Shown here piece by piece: positions 9,004 to 21,033 of a DNA stretch of 37,194 nucleotides (its first letter is position 1; every line of letters begins with the position of its first letter). The stretch is from Metamycoplasma spumans ATCC 19526 (lineage in GTDB: Bacteria; Bacillota_I; Bacilli_A; Mycoplasmatales; Metamycoplasmataceae): the NCBI GenBank assembly GCA_000620005.1, contig JHVF01000009.1:1-37194 (forward strand). The letters run 5' to 3'. Position numbers and translations under genes: made by a program. The notes below the pieces were generated by a model, which was not told where the DNA came from, ran no database searches, and was given only the letters and a program-made list of their open reading frames with translations.

Positions 9004-12000
9004 ATGAAAAGATTGTTTAAAGAGGTGTTTAAATCCCTTTCTAAGAATAAAGTAACATTAATTTGTTTAACAATATTAATATTTTTAACTACATTTTTAT
9101 TTACTTTATTAAACAATGTTAAAAGTAGTTACTCAGGTACAATTAATGCCTATGATAAGGTATCTAGATTACATGATATAACTGTTGATTTAGATGTTAA
9201 TCCATCTGGAATTGCACCCAATTCAGGCTTTAGTCAAGTTGGCGAAGATAATAACACTGTTGTAAAATCTCCAATTAAATTTGAGTCATCTGATAATGGT
9301 TTTAATAAGACATACTCAATTAATTTATTACCATCTCAGCAAAACTATATTAAATTAAAAGACACATTTGAAAATTGAAATGTTAATAATGAAAATTACT
9401 ACATTAGTACAGAAGATTTTATGAGATTTCTTTACGAAGGATCAAATTCTGTTTCTAGTGTTGATTTTGAAATTTTAAAGTCCAACCCCAACGAATCTAA
9501 AATAAGAAATTTTACATTTTCTGGTAAGGACCGTCAATTTAAAATTTATTTAAAAGATGGAAACAAATTTGTTCCACATACAGCAAAAGTATCGATTAAT
9601 AAGAATCAAGAATTAACTTTTGTAAAAGCCTTTAAAATAAGTGATATTGCAAATATTGGTTATGCCGCAAGAGGAGCTAATGGAGCTCAAAACGAAAGTG
9701 ATTTTTTATACAATCCCTCACCTTTATTCATAAATATCCAAACTAACGAAGCATCATTTGATACTGTTGATTTTGATAAATGAAATGCTGAAAATAATTT
9801 AGTTGTTATATCAGGATCTGATGTAATGGAATTGTTAGGATTTGAAAAAGCAGAAAATCATAATAAATACTTTTTTAATGAAGAAAATGCTAAAGTGGCT
9901 GATATTAAATTAGCATCTAATTTTAAAACTAACAATATGACAATTGAAGGCAATGATGAGTTAGTTTTAAGCTTTAACTTAAATTCTTATTTAGATAAAA
10001 ATGAAATTAGCAAAGATATTAATCAATACGAAACATTAGCTGCTAATCAAATTTATAAAATACCAGCAAGTTGAGTAAGATCTTCTGAAACATTAACAAC
10101 TTATAATTGATATCGTTATATTTTGAACTGAAATGAATCAAGCGACGAAAATGAATCAAACTGAAAGGGTTCGTATTTCAAATTTATTTCTGAATTTAAA
10201 GAAAAATACCCACAAGATTATAAAAAATATTCATATTTTACTTATTGAAATAAAACATTGGTTACAACATATAAAACCAATCTTAACCAAGAAGTGATTA
10301 CTAAAACAGTTCCAATAACAAAAGAAGATGCATTAGCAGTGTTTAAAAATCCATGAGATGGCGGAACTGAAAATTCAAAAATTCCTTCTGAAAATAAAAA
10401 TATTGAAAGAAAAAAATTACACAATATTAAACAAATTGAATTTAACGAATTTGGCGATTCATTAATTTCTAATGAGCAATATAACAAAATTTCGAATGTT
10501 AATAATTTAAAAGAACATCAAAATTTTATTCGTTCAGGTTCTGATAATTATGCCAAGACTTCAATTATTAATGACATTAGAAAGCAAGTTGGAGAAGAAA
10601 ATCTTGGTATTAGACAAAGTATAACTGTAGAAACCGTTAATGAAGAAACGGCGCAAAAGAATGTTTACCATTTTGTTAATATGGGTGATAAAGATCACAA
10701 ATTAATGGGAATAACACAAAATGTTGATAAATTATACAATGATACTCTAAATCCATCAGTTCTTAATTCTTCAATTACAGATACCAACGTTGATGAGTTT
10801 ATTTTGAAGTCAAACCCTAATTCGAATTTAATTCAAAAAATCCCTTCTGTTTACACATTTTCAATTATTCAAAAAATATTTGAAAAGTTTACACCCGATA
10901 TTAATTATTTCAATCCTGATATTAGATTTGAAAAATATTATGATTTCTTAGCCAAAACAGAAGTTCCTTATTTAGTAAATGGAAAAATTTTAGGTATTAC
11001 AACTGCAACGGCAGAACCTATGAATCCAAAAGGATCAACTTTAATAGGTGCAATAGCAATGCCAAGCAATGGTCGTTATATTCTATTAAAATATTCGCCA
11101 ATAAAAAACTTTACAGAAAGAAATGTTTGAAATAAGGTTTTAGTTGATGGCAAAGAATATTTAACAATAAATGAATTATACGAATTTATGGTTAAACAAG
11201 ATTACACTGTTAGAGGTGATATTGGCCCTAATGGTTGAGCTCAAGTTAATCCAACATTTAAAAACTCAATTAGTTTGCCAATTGCGTTCGGTGCTATTTC
11301 AAGTGATTTAACTAATGAAATTATTCAAAAGAAAACAATTAACGGATTAATTGAAAGAGTAAGAACAATCATTTTAAGTTCTGATATTGCTAAATTATTC
11401 AAAAAGGATGATTTATACCGTGTGTTTAATGCAGTCTCAAAAAGTGTTGAATCTAATGACTTTCACACTTTATTAGCTGTAGGTAAGACAAATAACTTTA
11501 TTTTACAAAAAGTAATTTTAGATGTTATTAAATTTTTAAATGAACCAATTGATCATAGTAAGAATAAGAATTTAGAATTCAATAATATGAATGCTAATAC
11601 CTTTATAAAAAATATGTTAGGTACAGTAATTGATTACTTTGAGAATATTTATAATAATTCTTCTTCGACGCCAGCTGGCCGTGATGAATATTTAATTAAG
11701 CAATTAGAAAATTTAAACAATATAATCAACTTAAGAAATTTATATGTAATTCCTCAACTTAAATTAAGTTTATTTGATTTAATTAACCTAATAAAAGATA
11801 AGTCAATTATCTTTAGTGTTTTAAAAGGGATTATAAATTCAATTGACTTTGTGAAGTTTTCTGCAATAGTTCAAGACTGATATGAAAAGCATCCATATAA
11901 ACCTTTCACATCTCAAAAAGATACTTATTGAACAATGTCTTCTTCAAGATTGTTTATTAGCTTTTTAAGATCTGTTGATGAATATGCAATTAAAAAATCA

Positions 12001-15000
12001 ATTCAACAAATTATTAACGCTGTAGATTTTTCAAAATTTTTAAGCCCTGAATCACCTACTGGATACTATCAAAGATGATTAGTTGCTAATGAGCTTGCTC
12101 AAGTTAATTTAAGCCAAGAAACTAAAAATAATGTTAAAGAAATATTTAATAAGTTAAATGGAGCTGAAGATAATGAACAACCTTATAGCAATATTAATAA
12201 AGGTTTATTTAATTTAATTAGTAACTTTAACTTATCTCGTTTTACATCATCACTTGAAGGTTTGATTCAACATCAAAAATATCCAGTTATTGCTAATAAT
12301 AAAATTTATCCAGATTATAATACTGAAAGCATATCTCAACCTGATTATTTAGCTTCGTTTTTAACATCAATAAACTCGGCTGATATTGAAAATGTAAATA
12401 GCGGTAAAATTTTACAAATTCAAAAAGCAATTAATCAAATATTTAATTTATCTTCAAAAACTGATAATGTTGTTAAAGAGTTAAATATAGCAATTCCTGC
12501 TAAAGATAATAAAAAAATATCTCTTCTAGATTTACCAACTCTTTCATCGTTAGCATTTCCTAGTTCTGTTGCAAATAGCGACTTACCTACTACAATTACA
12601 TTGCCAATAAATAGATATAATGTAAATGATATTAATAAAGTCTTGTCAAAAATTAGAGATGCTAAAGAAAATAATAGTTCGTTAAAATTAACCGAAAATG
12701 AATACAACTTTATTAGAGGTCCGATTAAAGCGAATAATTTAGATATTTCTAATTTACAAAGTTTAGAAAATAAAATTATTGAATACCGTGATTTTGTTTC
12801 AAAATTATTTATTACTAATTATTTACCACAAAATGGAAAATATGATTTTGATAATCGTGGACTATTAAATAAAGATATTAAAACTTACGGTGATTTGGCT
12901 TATCGTTCAGCATTGATTAATCCAAATGATCCATTACACAAAAATGATGGAGAAATATTACAAACATTACATAGCGTTTTAGCACGTAATTTCGTTGGTG
13001 ATATGTTAGGCTCTGGCCAAGAAGGAATTATTAGAAATCAATTGGCAATGTATAGTCTATGAATAAAAATTGCTTATCAACTAAATAGATTAGCAATTGC
13101 TCACGAAAAAACCATTACCGACCCAACAACTGGTGATAAATATTTGGATTATACATATGAAAAATTCTTGAGTTACGATCAAATTAGTTTAATACTAAAT
13201 GAACTTTTGAACACTGCTAAAAGTGCTGAAATTAAAAACTTAATGGCTAATTACGACGCTGTTATTAATCCTATTCCAAGCATGGGTATTTTAGGAAGCG
13301 ACAATAACTATCGTTCAACATTATTAAAAATCGCATACGCAAATGCTTCAACAACATATGCAAACAAAGAATTAATTAAGGCAATTAACGACAGCCAAAC
13401 ATTTAAAGCAATGTTTGATAAGCTTAAAAAAATGGGTATTAATGATGAAGTTATTAAACTAATTAAAGACGTATTTATTAGAAATTCAAATGAACTTTCA
13501 TATAACTTTGGATACATAGCTTCAGCTGATCAAATGCCAACGTTTTATTTAGAATCATTGAATACATTTTTATCTTCATTTATTAAAACCACTAATAAAG
13601 AATCAAATACTCAATTACAACCTTTAGTAACATCTGATTTTATTTTTGATATTTTATACTCACAAACTCTAGAATCAACAAATTTACCTGAACATTTATC
13701 ATTATTAAATATTCCAAGGAACTTATTGAATCCATTTACTTTCATGAGCTTCCCACAAATTTTGATGTACTATGTTTTAAGTCCAAATCCTAATGAAGGA
13801 AATCTTGGCTATATTGTTAAAAAACTTTTAGATAACCTTCAAGGTGCAGACATTAAGGATATCAAAAACCAAATTATCTCGATAACACAATCATTCGGTT
13901 CTGGCCCTATATTAATTGAAAGTAAAAGCGATGAAGCTGTCAACTTAGATATTTCATATTTTAATTACTTGCTAAATCAAAAATTGGTTGCTCCAAACGG
14001 AAAAGACTTAGTATTATTCGATTTAAATATTTCAGAAACGATTAGAAATGCTTTGGCAGACGTTATTAAACCAGTTGTTATTAGTAACTTAATTTCATAC
14101 ACAGATTCCGGTTCATATTTTGCAAAAGTAAATTATGGATACATGAATGCCAATAATAAAGAAGTCTATACAGGTGACGTTACACAATATTTATCAAACC
14201 CTTATAAAATGCAATTATTTATTAGCTCGCTTGAAGATAAATATAAAATTAAAGTTAACAGTCAAGAGTATTTAATCATTGGTATTGACGGTACTGCTGA
14301 CTATCTATATCCAGTTGTTAACGAAGAAAATATTCAAGTTAACACCAAAAACCAAGCTATTATCTATGTAAACTCAAAAGGTTTTGACAGAATTTATTCG
14401 GCTTATCCTACATTTGCCGTTAAAACATATGCATTAGTGAAATCGCCAACCAATGCAAGAGGCAGGGTTTTAGAAAATAAAACTCCAGAAGAATTAAAAG
14501 TTGAATTTAACAAAATTATTGATAATGTTGCGCAAAGTTCAACTAGAAAAGTTTATTTAAAAGATGAACAAGACAATATCAACCCTGAAAGATACATCAG
14601 AGTAATAACTATTAGATCAATTGTCTCATCAATTAGAAATGCAACAATTTATTTAAGTACTATTTTAACTATCTTGGTTGCCTTTATTGTTTACTTTATT
14701 GTTAAGAGATACATCGAAGCAAGAAATAAAGTTGTTGGTATTTTAAGGGCCCAAGGTTATAAAACAACAGAAATAGCTCTTTCATTCTGTGCATTCGGTT
14801 GATTGCCGGCTGGTATTGGTGGTTTATTTGGCTATATTTTAGGATTTGCCTTACAATTACCTGCGATGAGAGTTCTATCTTCGTATTGAACACTAGAAAA
14901 TAATGTAATACCGTTTAATGCACTTACGATGATATCGACATTATTGGTTCCTATTTTATTTGTTTCGGTGTTAATTTATATTATTACAAGAATTTCAGTA

Positions 15001-17406
15001 TCTAAAAAACCGACTGAATTAATGAGCGGTTTAACAGAGGTTTCAATAGGAAACATCGGACAAAAGATTTCAGCTTTATTTAGAAGATTACCTGTTAAAG
15101 CAAGATTCATAGCTTCAATGGCCTTGAATAATTTCTGAAAAATGTTTTCACTATTTCTTGCCTTTTCAACTACTTCATTAATTTCGATGTTCTTCTTATC
15201 ATCGAATAATGTATTTAACAAGGCTATATCGAAAACATATAAAGATAGGTTATATAATTTCAAACTTGATTTAGAAAGCCCTACAACTGAGGGTGGCCCA
15301 TATACAACATATAATAAAAATGACATTAACAATCTGTTGTATGTTCCTAACGATTTAGCGGGTGGAACATCAACGAATGGAAGCCAATTGGATTATGATA
15401 ACCCGAACTTTTTAAGACCTGGCGGATCATTTAACACTGATGTTATCCATCATCCTTATGATCCTACAGTTATTACAAAATCTTCATTAGACATTTTGAT
15501 GGATTTATCGGTTGAATTATCACCTTGAGATGTTACATATGCAAACATGCCAGAAACTCAAAGAGCGCGGGTTGCACAGATATTTAAACGTGTATCAATC
15601 GAAATGCAAAATACTCAGTTCTTAATTGATTTAAGAAAATTAAAAGCGAACAAAGACTACACAAATATTACTACCGGATTATTAGATGATAACAATAACA
15701 TAATAGCCGTTAGAGATATTAAGAAATTTATTGAAGATCATAATTCAGGGAAGCCTGAAGATTTATCAAACAGAGCAAGTTACTTTATATTCGGGGGTCC
15801 AGGTTACTTTGATGATAGTGTTGACCAATCTGGCGGTGATGGTAAAATTACTGAACAATTTAGATTTGTTGAATGAGACCCTGTCAATGAAATATATCTA
15901 AAACCTAAAAAAGTAACAACAGCAAGGTTTAGACAAGAATATCGTAATTTTCTAGTTAATGCATATCGTAAAATCAATAGCAATGATTTCTTTGTTTCAT
16001 TTGGTGGAATTTTCTGAAATGAACCTACAAATGAGAAATATACCTACGCAAAAGCATTAATTAATGGTAAAGAAAATAGAATTTATGGATATTACGACGA
16101 TAGTAAATTTGTTAAATTAGAAAATAAAAAAGGAGAAGATTTAACTAAAAAATTACGTGAATATAATTATCATTTTGATAGCAATGATGCAATTCCAGTT
16201 GTTATAAATGAAGTTGCCTTACGTAAATATAAACTAGATATAGGTTCGGTATTTTACGGTGAATTATTGAACCACGTTGATAGATACAGTCATAAAGCTT
16301 TATTACAACAGGCTCCAAGAACTGGATATAATTTCAAAGTTATTGGAATATCTCAAACATATATTAATACTGAAATTTCAACTAGAAAAGATATTTTAGA
16401 CCACATTCTTGGATATGACACACTAAGTCAAAGATTGAAAAAAGCTAGAGAATGAGAACTTGAAAAAGATATATATTTAAACCCTGAAAATTCTGAAAAA
16501 ATTAAAAGAGAATTTGACAGAAAATATGATGCATTTAATGGTGTCTTATCAAATGATAATACTCCTGTTCAAACAATCGACACTTTAACAACATATTCAT
16601 CAACAGGATTCTGAGGTGCGGCAGCTTCGTATGATGTTGATTCATCAAGCGACCAAAGTGTTTGAACATTCTTTAAGAGAATATTTATTTCTAATAAGAG
16701 TTTAAATTATGTTTCTGTATATGAACATAATGTTAAAGCTTATAATGAAGCTCACCCAGAAGCTAAACTAGATTACAAAACTCAGTTATTTAAATTGTTA
16801 AATATCGATGAAGAAAAATTCCAAGAAATTGTTAAAGAAGCTAATGCTAATGAGAAATATAAAGTATTGGCACGTAAAATACTAACTAAATTTTATGGTA
16901 CTCAACCAGATTCAATATATGGTAAGAACATAATGTATGGTGCTTCATTTGATGTTAATAGTAAAGATATCGAAGCGGGATTTACGGCAGGTATATCTAA
17001 TACAATTAATACTATCTTAGTAGCGTTTATAATTGTTTCGTTAGTTATTTCAATTATTATTTTAATTGTTATTACTAATATTATGATTGCTTCAAATCAA
17101 AGATCAATAGCAACATTTTCAGTGTTAGGTTACACTAACCGTGAAAAAATATTCTTGTTCTTCTTTAACTTTGTTCCGGCAATTATATTAGCTTGTGTTT
17201 TAATGATTCCAGTCACACTTTCAATAATTGCATTGTTTAATGCGTTTATGATGGTAACAAGTCAAATTGTGCTTCCGTTAGTATTGCACGCCTCAACAAT
17301 TATTTTAAGTACAGTAATTTGTTTATCAGTATTTATTGCAACTTCTGTTGCTACATGAAAGAGTCTAAATAAAGTTAAGGCTGTTGATGCCTTGAAAGGA
17401 AAATAA
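9004..17406 (+). CDS. Giant FtsX/MacB-type ABC transporter permease (2800 residues)
   Basis: One frame, open only with UGA=Trp, runs 2800 residues from ATG 9004 (SD GAGGAG). TM1 is at about residues 16-38, followed by about 1840 residues that must be outside the cell. Then come TM helices near 1877-1901, 1929-1955 and 1976-1998, and a second anchor near 2045-2066 preceded by RFIASMALNNFWK. A second extracellular part of about 600 residues follows, then TM helices near 2667-2697, 2718-2750 and 2760-2785. The end, VKAVDALKGK, and the 1+3 / 1+3 helix plan match duplicated FtsX permeases (LolC/MacB class). The extracellular domains are rich in Asn, Lys and Ile and contain no enzyme motif I recognise. 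The stop overlaps the ATPase start (TAATG), so the two form one transporter. Substrate unknown; export or lipoprotein/lipid handling is inferred from the class. Confidence 0.88.
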
Positions 17407-18347
17407 TGTCTAAAGAAAAAAAATCAGTGACTAAAAAAAGTAAAAAATTAGTTGATGAACAAACTTTGCAAGATATTAATCTAATTAACATTAAGAAACA
17501 TAAAGAACCTTTCGAGGTTAAAGATGAAGGTGTTAAAATTAAAGTTTTAGACGCTGCCACACTTAAAAAATTTAAAAAGGCTAATAATAAGCCAAGAAAA
17601 AAAGACGCCGACTATAATCAAAAAAATACAGGCGATAATATTGTGGAAGTTTCCGATGTTAAAAAAACATATTTATCAGGTAATGTTGCGACTGATGTTT
17701 TAAAAGGTATAAGCTTTGAAATTAAACGTGGTGAGATTGCAATATTATATGGTAAATCAGGTTCTGGTAAATCAACACTACTAAATATTATTAGTGCATT
17801 AGATCGTCCAACTTCGGGTAAAGTGATTGTTAATAATGTGAACTTACCTTATTTAAGTGATAATAAACAAACTTTATTTAGAAGAGAAAATATTTCATTT
17901 ATTTTCCAAAACTATAACCTATTGCAAAATTTAAATAGTTATGACAATGTTGAATCTGGATCATATTTGCAAAAAGATAAGTCAAAGCATTTGGATATTA
18001 AAAAATTATTTAAGGATTTCGATTTACAAGAATGTATGTACAAATATCCTTCGCAAATGTCCGGAGGGCAACAACAACGTGTTTCAATTTTAAGAGCTAT
18101 TGCTAAAAACTCTGAAATACTCGTAGCAGATGAACCTACTGGTGCTTTGGATGAAAAAACCGGTTTAACAGTTTTAAAAATATTGCAACAAATTAATCGT
18201 GATTATGGAACTACAATTATCGTTGTTTCACATGATCCCGATGTCGCTAAAATGGCTGATAAAGTTATTTATTTAGAATTAGGTCATATAAAAGAAATTG
18301 CAATTCAAGAACGCGAATGATTAATTGAAAAAAATGCAACAAATTAA
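17406..18347 (+). CDS. ABC transporter ATP-binding protein (LolD/MacB class), partner of the giant permease
   Basis: A 313-residue protein translated from a TAATG overlap with the permease gene. Residues 1-77 form a Lys-rich, charged N-terminal extension. The ABC domain starts near NIVEVSDVKKTY (79), with Walker A GKSGSGKST (116-124), Q-loop IFQNYNLLQNL, signature MSGGQQQRV, Walker B LVADEPTGALD and H-loop VSHDP. The LLQNLNSYDNVE and ADEPTGALD segments are characteristic of the LolD/MacB/FtsE branch that drives FtsX-like permeases by mechanotransmission. The C-terminus needs one UGA Trp at 18318 to reach TAA 18345. The basic extension is unusual for this family and could contact membrane or nucleic acid. 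Confidence 0.93.
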
Positions 18348-18352
18348 TTTTT

Positions 18353-18383
18353 AAAAAGACACGAGTTATATCTCGTGTTTTTT
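18353..18383 (+). terminator. Rho-independent terminator of the permease-ATPase operon
   Basis: A perfect stem ACACGAG (18359-18365) / CTCGTGT (18372-18378) with a 6-nt loop has A before it and T after it. It begins 11 nt after the stop. Confidence 0.88.
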
Positions 18384-18772
18384 ATGTTGAAAAGTAGATT
18401 AAAATTATTGAAATTTAATTAATGTAAATTATCATTAATTTATGCTTTTATGTGGAGCTTTATAAATCTAGTATAAATTATAACTATATGTTCATACCGT
18501 AAGTTCTATTAAATAAAATGTATGTTTATTTAATTATGCAAAGTGAAACTATAACTAGTTATATGCGACTGACTATATCTTGAAAAATCAAAGAGGTACA
18601 TTTGATCGGCAAAATCAAATATTTGATAAGAATAAAACAAAAAAGCCGATGATTTACTTTTTTTGTTATGATTTTAAGTTAAATATTTACATAAAAAAAC
18701 AACGATTTTGTTAAAAAAAGTGTTTATATATTATAATTATTTTAACAATATTAAATGAAGATAGAGGGAAAT
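18384..18772 (+). promoter_or_regulatory. Gene-free 390-bp stretch with several dyads upstream of the HTH-metalloprotease gene
   Basis: No gene is seen. It holds a perfect 14-bp palindrome at 18550-18563 (TATAACT/AGTTATA), an inverted repeat ATCAAA-N8-TTTGAT (18587-18606), a perfect 14-bp palindrome at 18614-18627 (ATCAAAT/ATTTGAT), and an outer arm ATCGGC (18605-18610)/GCCGAT (18645-18650) that encloses it, followed by a T run near 18657. A TATAAT (18731-18736) before the SD AGAGGGA is the likely promoter of the downstream gene. These could be operator sites or a small RNA with a terminator. Nothing here matches tmRNA, RNase P RNA or 4.5S RNA that I recognise. Confidence 0.4.
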
Positions 18773-19861
18773 ATGGCTAATCAACACATATGTGATATGA
18801 AGCACATAAAAACGCATGGAGAAGACTTTACACAAGAATTGGAATATTATCTTAATAAATTCTCAATGACTCAAAAAGAGTTGGCTTTAAGATTAGGAAT
18901 TAGTATTAAACATATTAATTCAATTATGAATAATGAAGTAAATGACATTAGTATGAATGTTATCGAAGCCTTAGAATATGCCTTTCATTTAGAAACTGGT
19001 ACGCTAACAGAAGTTTATCACATATATAACAATAAAAATGAAGTTATGAAAAATGAAGGAATTGAGCATAAACTTAATAAATATGGAGCGCCATTTTTGA
19101 TTGAGCATCCAGAATTAGCACTAGCAGCTAATATTTCAATAAAACAAAATACACCACTTCATATTAAACTTATGATGTTAAAGAGATTTTATGGCGTTAG
19201 TGATTTGACATTCTATGACAAATATTTAGAAGAAAATATATTGGCTGAACCAAGTACATATGAGAATCCAAATAGTAAAATTTGAATCAGATTTTGTGAG
19301 CTTTCGGCTGCTAATATTTCTGGATTAAATCAACTTGGAACATTCAGAAAGTCAATGTTTGATTCACTTTATAAAAAGATTTTGAATATTATTGGTAATG
19401 AATCAATCACTTTTAAAGATAAATTTGTATTGATTAAAAAAGTCCTTTTAAATAAAGGAATTGTTTTGATAACAATGCCATTTATTAAAAACAGTTTAAT
19501 TAGAGCTGTTTCACTAAAAAAAGGTGCAAAAAGATTTATTTTTCTATCTGATATGAATAAACTTGAAGGTCATATATTTTATTCATTACTTCATGAAATT
19601 GTTCATTGTTACTTCCCTGACTTTTCAGAAAATGAAATTGATAATAAAGTAATTTCAGAATATTATGAATGAGAAAAATCTAGGGTTTCAAATTATAAAG
19701 CTGTTTATGATGCAATTAACGCTTATGAACAAAGTAGAATTATAAAAGAACGCAATAAGGATGTAGATATTTCTTATATTTGAACTTTATTGAAAGAAAA
19801 ATATCCTTATGTATCGTTTGAAACAGAAGAAATAGAAAGTGAAATTTCCGAAAAAGAATAA
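18773..19861 (+). CDS. HigA-like HTH regulator with ImmA/IrrE metallopeptidase domain
   Basis: A 362-residue protein. Residues about 10-75 form an XRE/HigA-type helix-turn-helix (THGEDFTQELE, then MTQKELALRLGISIKHINS). The C-terminal half contains a zinc-metallopeptidase HExxH site, HEIVH at residues 274-278, preceded by GHIFYSLL, as in ImmA/IrrE (DUF955) proteins. Proteins of this build are known as regulators that cleave repressors or as antitoxin-like parts of stress and mobile modules. Met 18773 is chosen over an earlier Met at 18755 because AGAGGGA lies between them. No HigB-type toxin is next to it: upstream is 425 bp without a gene, downstream a convergent LicD-like gene. It may regulate itself through the dyads upstream. 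Probably an accessory gene. Confidence 0.8.
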
Positions 19862-19872
19862 ATTTTAATATT

Positions 19873-19901
19873 AAAAGATAGCGAATAATGCTATCTTTTT
19901 T
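19873..19901 (+). terminator. Rho-independent terminator of the HTH-metalloprotease gene
   Basis: A perfect 10-bp stem AAAAGATAGC (19873-19882) / GCTATCTTTT (19890-19899) with a 7-nt loop, 11 nt after the stop. Confidence 0.88.
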
Positions 19902-20136
19902 ATTGATTTTTAAGGGATATTTTTCTTTTATACAATATAAACAATCAATAAGTATTTTATAATTCCGATATATGCAATTCACAACCTCTTTTGAAGTAGT
20001 TGTTTTGTTTTATTGATTTTTAGTTTATAGCGCAATTCAGAACCAGGGAATAGTTTTTGCTTTTTTGTATTGCTATTTTTTTCTATTATCCCAGCGTTTA
20101 TAATAATAATGACATTGTAGCATAAGGTCTTAAACT
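19902..20136. other. Gene-free spacer between convergent genes
   Basis: No gene is seen. There is an imperfect direct repeat of 13 bp (GCAATTCACAACC at 19974-19986, GCAATTCAGAACC at 20032-20044) and a weak hairpin ACAAC (19981-19985)/GTTGT (19999-20003) followed by T. A TGTAGCATAA at about 20115 faintly recalls the IS-end repeat at 314; this is too short to call an IS remnant. Confidence 0.35.
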
Positions 20137-20159
20137 AAAAAAACTAGGAAAATCCTAGT
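20137..20159 (-). terminator. Rho-independent terminator of the LicD-like gene
   Basis: On the minus strand, ACTAGGA/TCCTAGT (plus-strand 20143-20149 and 20153-20159) with a 3-nt loop is followed by seven T (plus-strand A 20137-20143). The stem overlaps the stop codon of the gene. Confidence 0.8.
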
Positions 20160-20940
20160 CATTTTCTTTATTTTCTAAATCTTCAAATGCATCGCTTTGA
20201 TTGTATTTAACTATATCAACTGGATTAACAAACATTAGATTGTTAAATATAGAAGAAATCTTTTTGTATTTTTCGCCATAAATGTTAATCAAGTACTGGT
20301 CATATTCGTTAATATATTTAATATCAATATCTTGAATCTTATCGTCGCTTATTTTATAGCTCACATTAGATATTCATTTATTTGTTGAACTTTTTTTAAT
20401 AATTGGTTCGGTGATGATAAAGCCTTCGTGAGCGTCATCGAATAAGGAATTAACAATATCCTTGTAAGTTATTAATTTTGTGCGTTTTTTTAATAATTTT
20501 GAGAGATTGATTTTATTGTTAAGTTTTCCAACGTTACTGCTTGATAAGGTTGCGTAGTAATTGACAAAACTCTTATAACGATTAGAAAATCTAATATATT
20601 GTTTTACTTTTTTTAATTTAGTAGGAATGATTAAATTTATATTTATAAATGACTGCTCTTCATAAAAATTATTAGGGTTTTCTAGAAATTTATTTTGCAA
20701 ACTATAATAATCTGAATGTAAGGTTGAGTCTAAAATTAATTCAGGAACAACATTTTTTAGTTTTGAATATGAAAAAATATCCATCATAACATCAAAATGA
20801 TCGAGTTCTTCTAGTAAATTATTTTCAGAAAACAAGGCTAGCAAACTATGAGAATCTAAGCTTCATCATAGATTATTTTGTTTGCAGATGTCACTAAATT
20901 TTTTTAGTATTTTATACTTCTCTTCTTTGACTTTATTCAT
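20155..20940 (-). CDS. LicD-family nucleotidyltransferase-fold protein, degenerate active site
   Basis: A 261-residue protein starting at ATG 20940, open only with UGA=Trp (two adjacent Trp at residues 25-26). The N-terminal part, FSDICKQNNLWW followed by LDSHSLLALF and LDHFDVMMDI, matches position by position the LicD pattern of iC..nni.y.ldgGTLLGA...fi.WDDDiDv.M. The C-terminal YINEYDQYLINIYGEKYKKI matches the LicD ending with its YL..YG..Y motif. LicD proteins transfer phosphocholine or similar groups to surface glycans or glycolipids. Here the Gly-Gly-Thr motif is Ser-His-Ser and DDDID is LDHFD, so a key metal-binding Asp is lost. No membrane helix. The family call is by eye; the activity is doubtful. 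Confidence 0.6.
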
Positions 20941-20956
20941 AATAAATAATTATAAA

Positions 20957-20983
20957 TTATTACATTAAAAGTGCATGTAATAA
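20957..20983. promoter_or_regulatory. Perfect 9-bp inverted repeat in the divergent licD-like / P80 promoter region
   Basis: TTATTACAT (20957-20965) and ATGTAATAA (20975-20983) are exact inverted repeats separated by 9 nt, midway between the starts of two divergent genes. No T tract follows, so an operator is more likely than a terminator. Confidence 0.4.
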
Positions 20984-21033
20984 ATAGCTTAAAAAATGGT
21001 AAAATTATCTATAGTATATTTAGAAAGGGAAAT

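Noticed and set aside
18480-18665. tmRNA, RNase P RNA or 4.5S RNA in the gap before the HTH-metalloprotease gene
   Set aside because: No recognisable conserved core of any of these RNAs; only palindromes and a T run are seen.
19970-20125. Degenerate copy of the IS end (AATTCACAAC at 19976-19985, TGTAGCATAA near 20115)
   Set aside because: Matches of about 10 bp in AT-rich DNA, not in the order or spacing of the IS-end repeats; likely chance.
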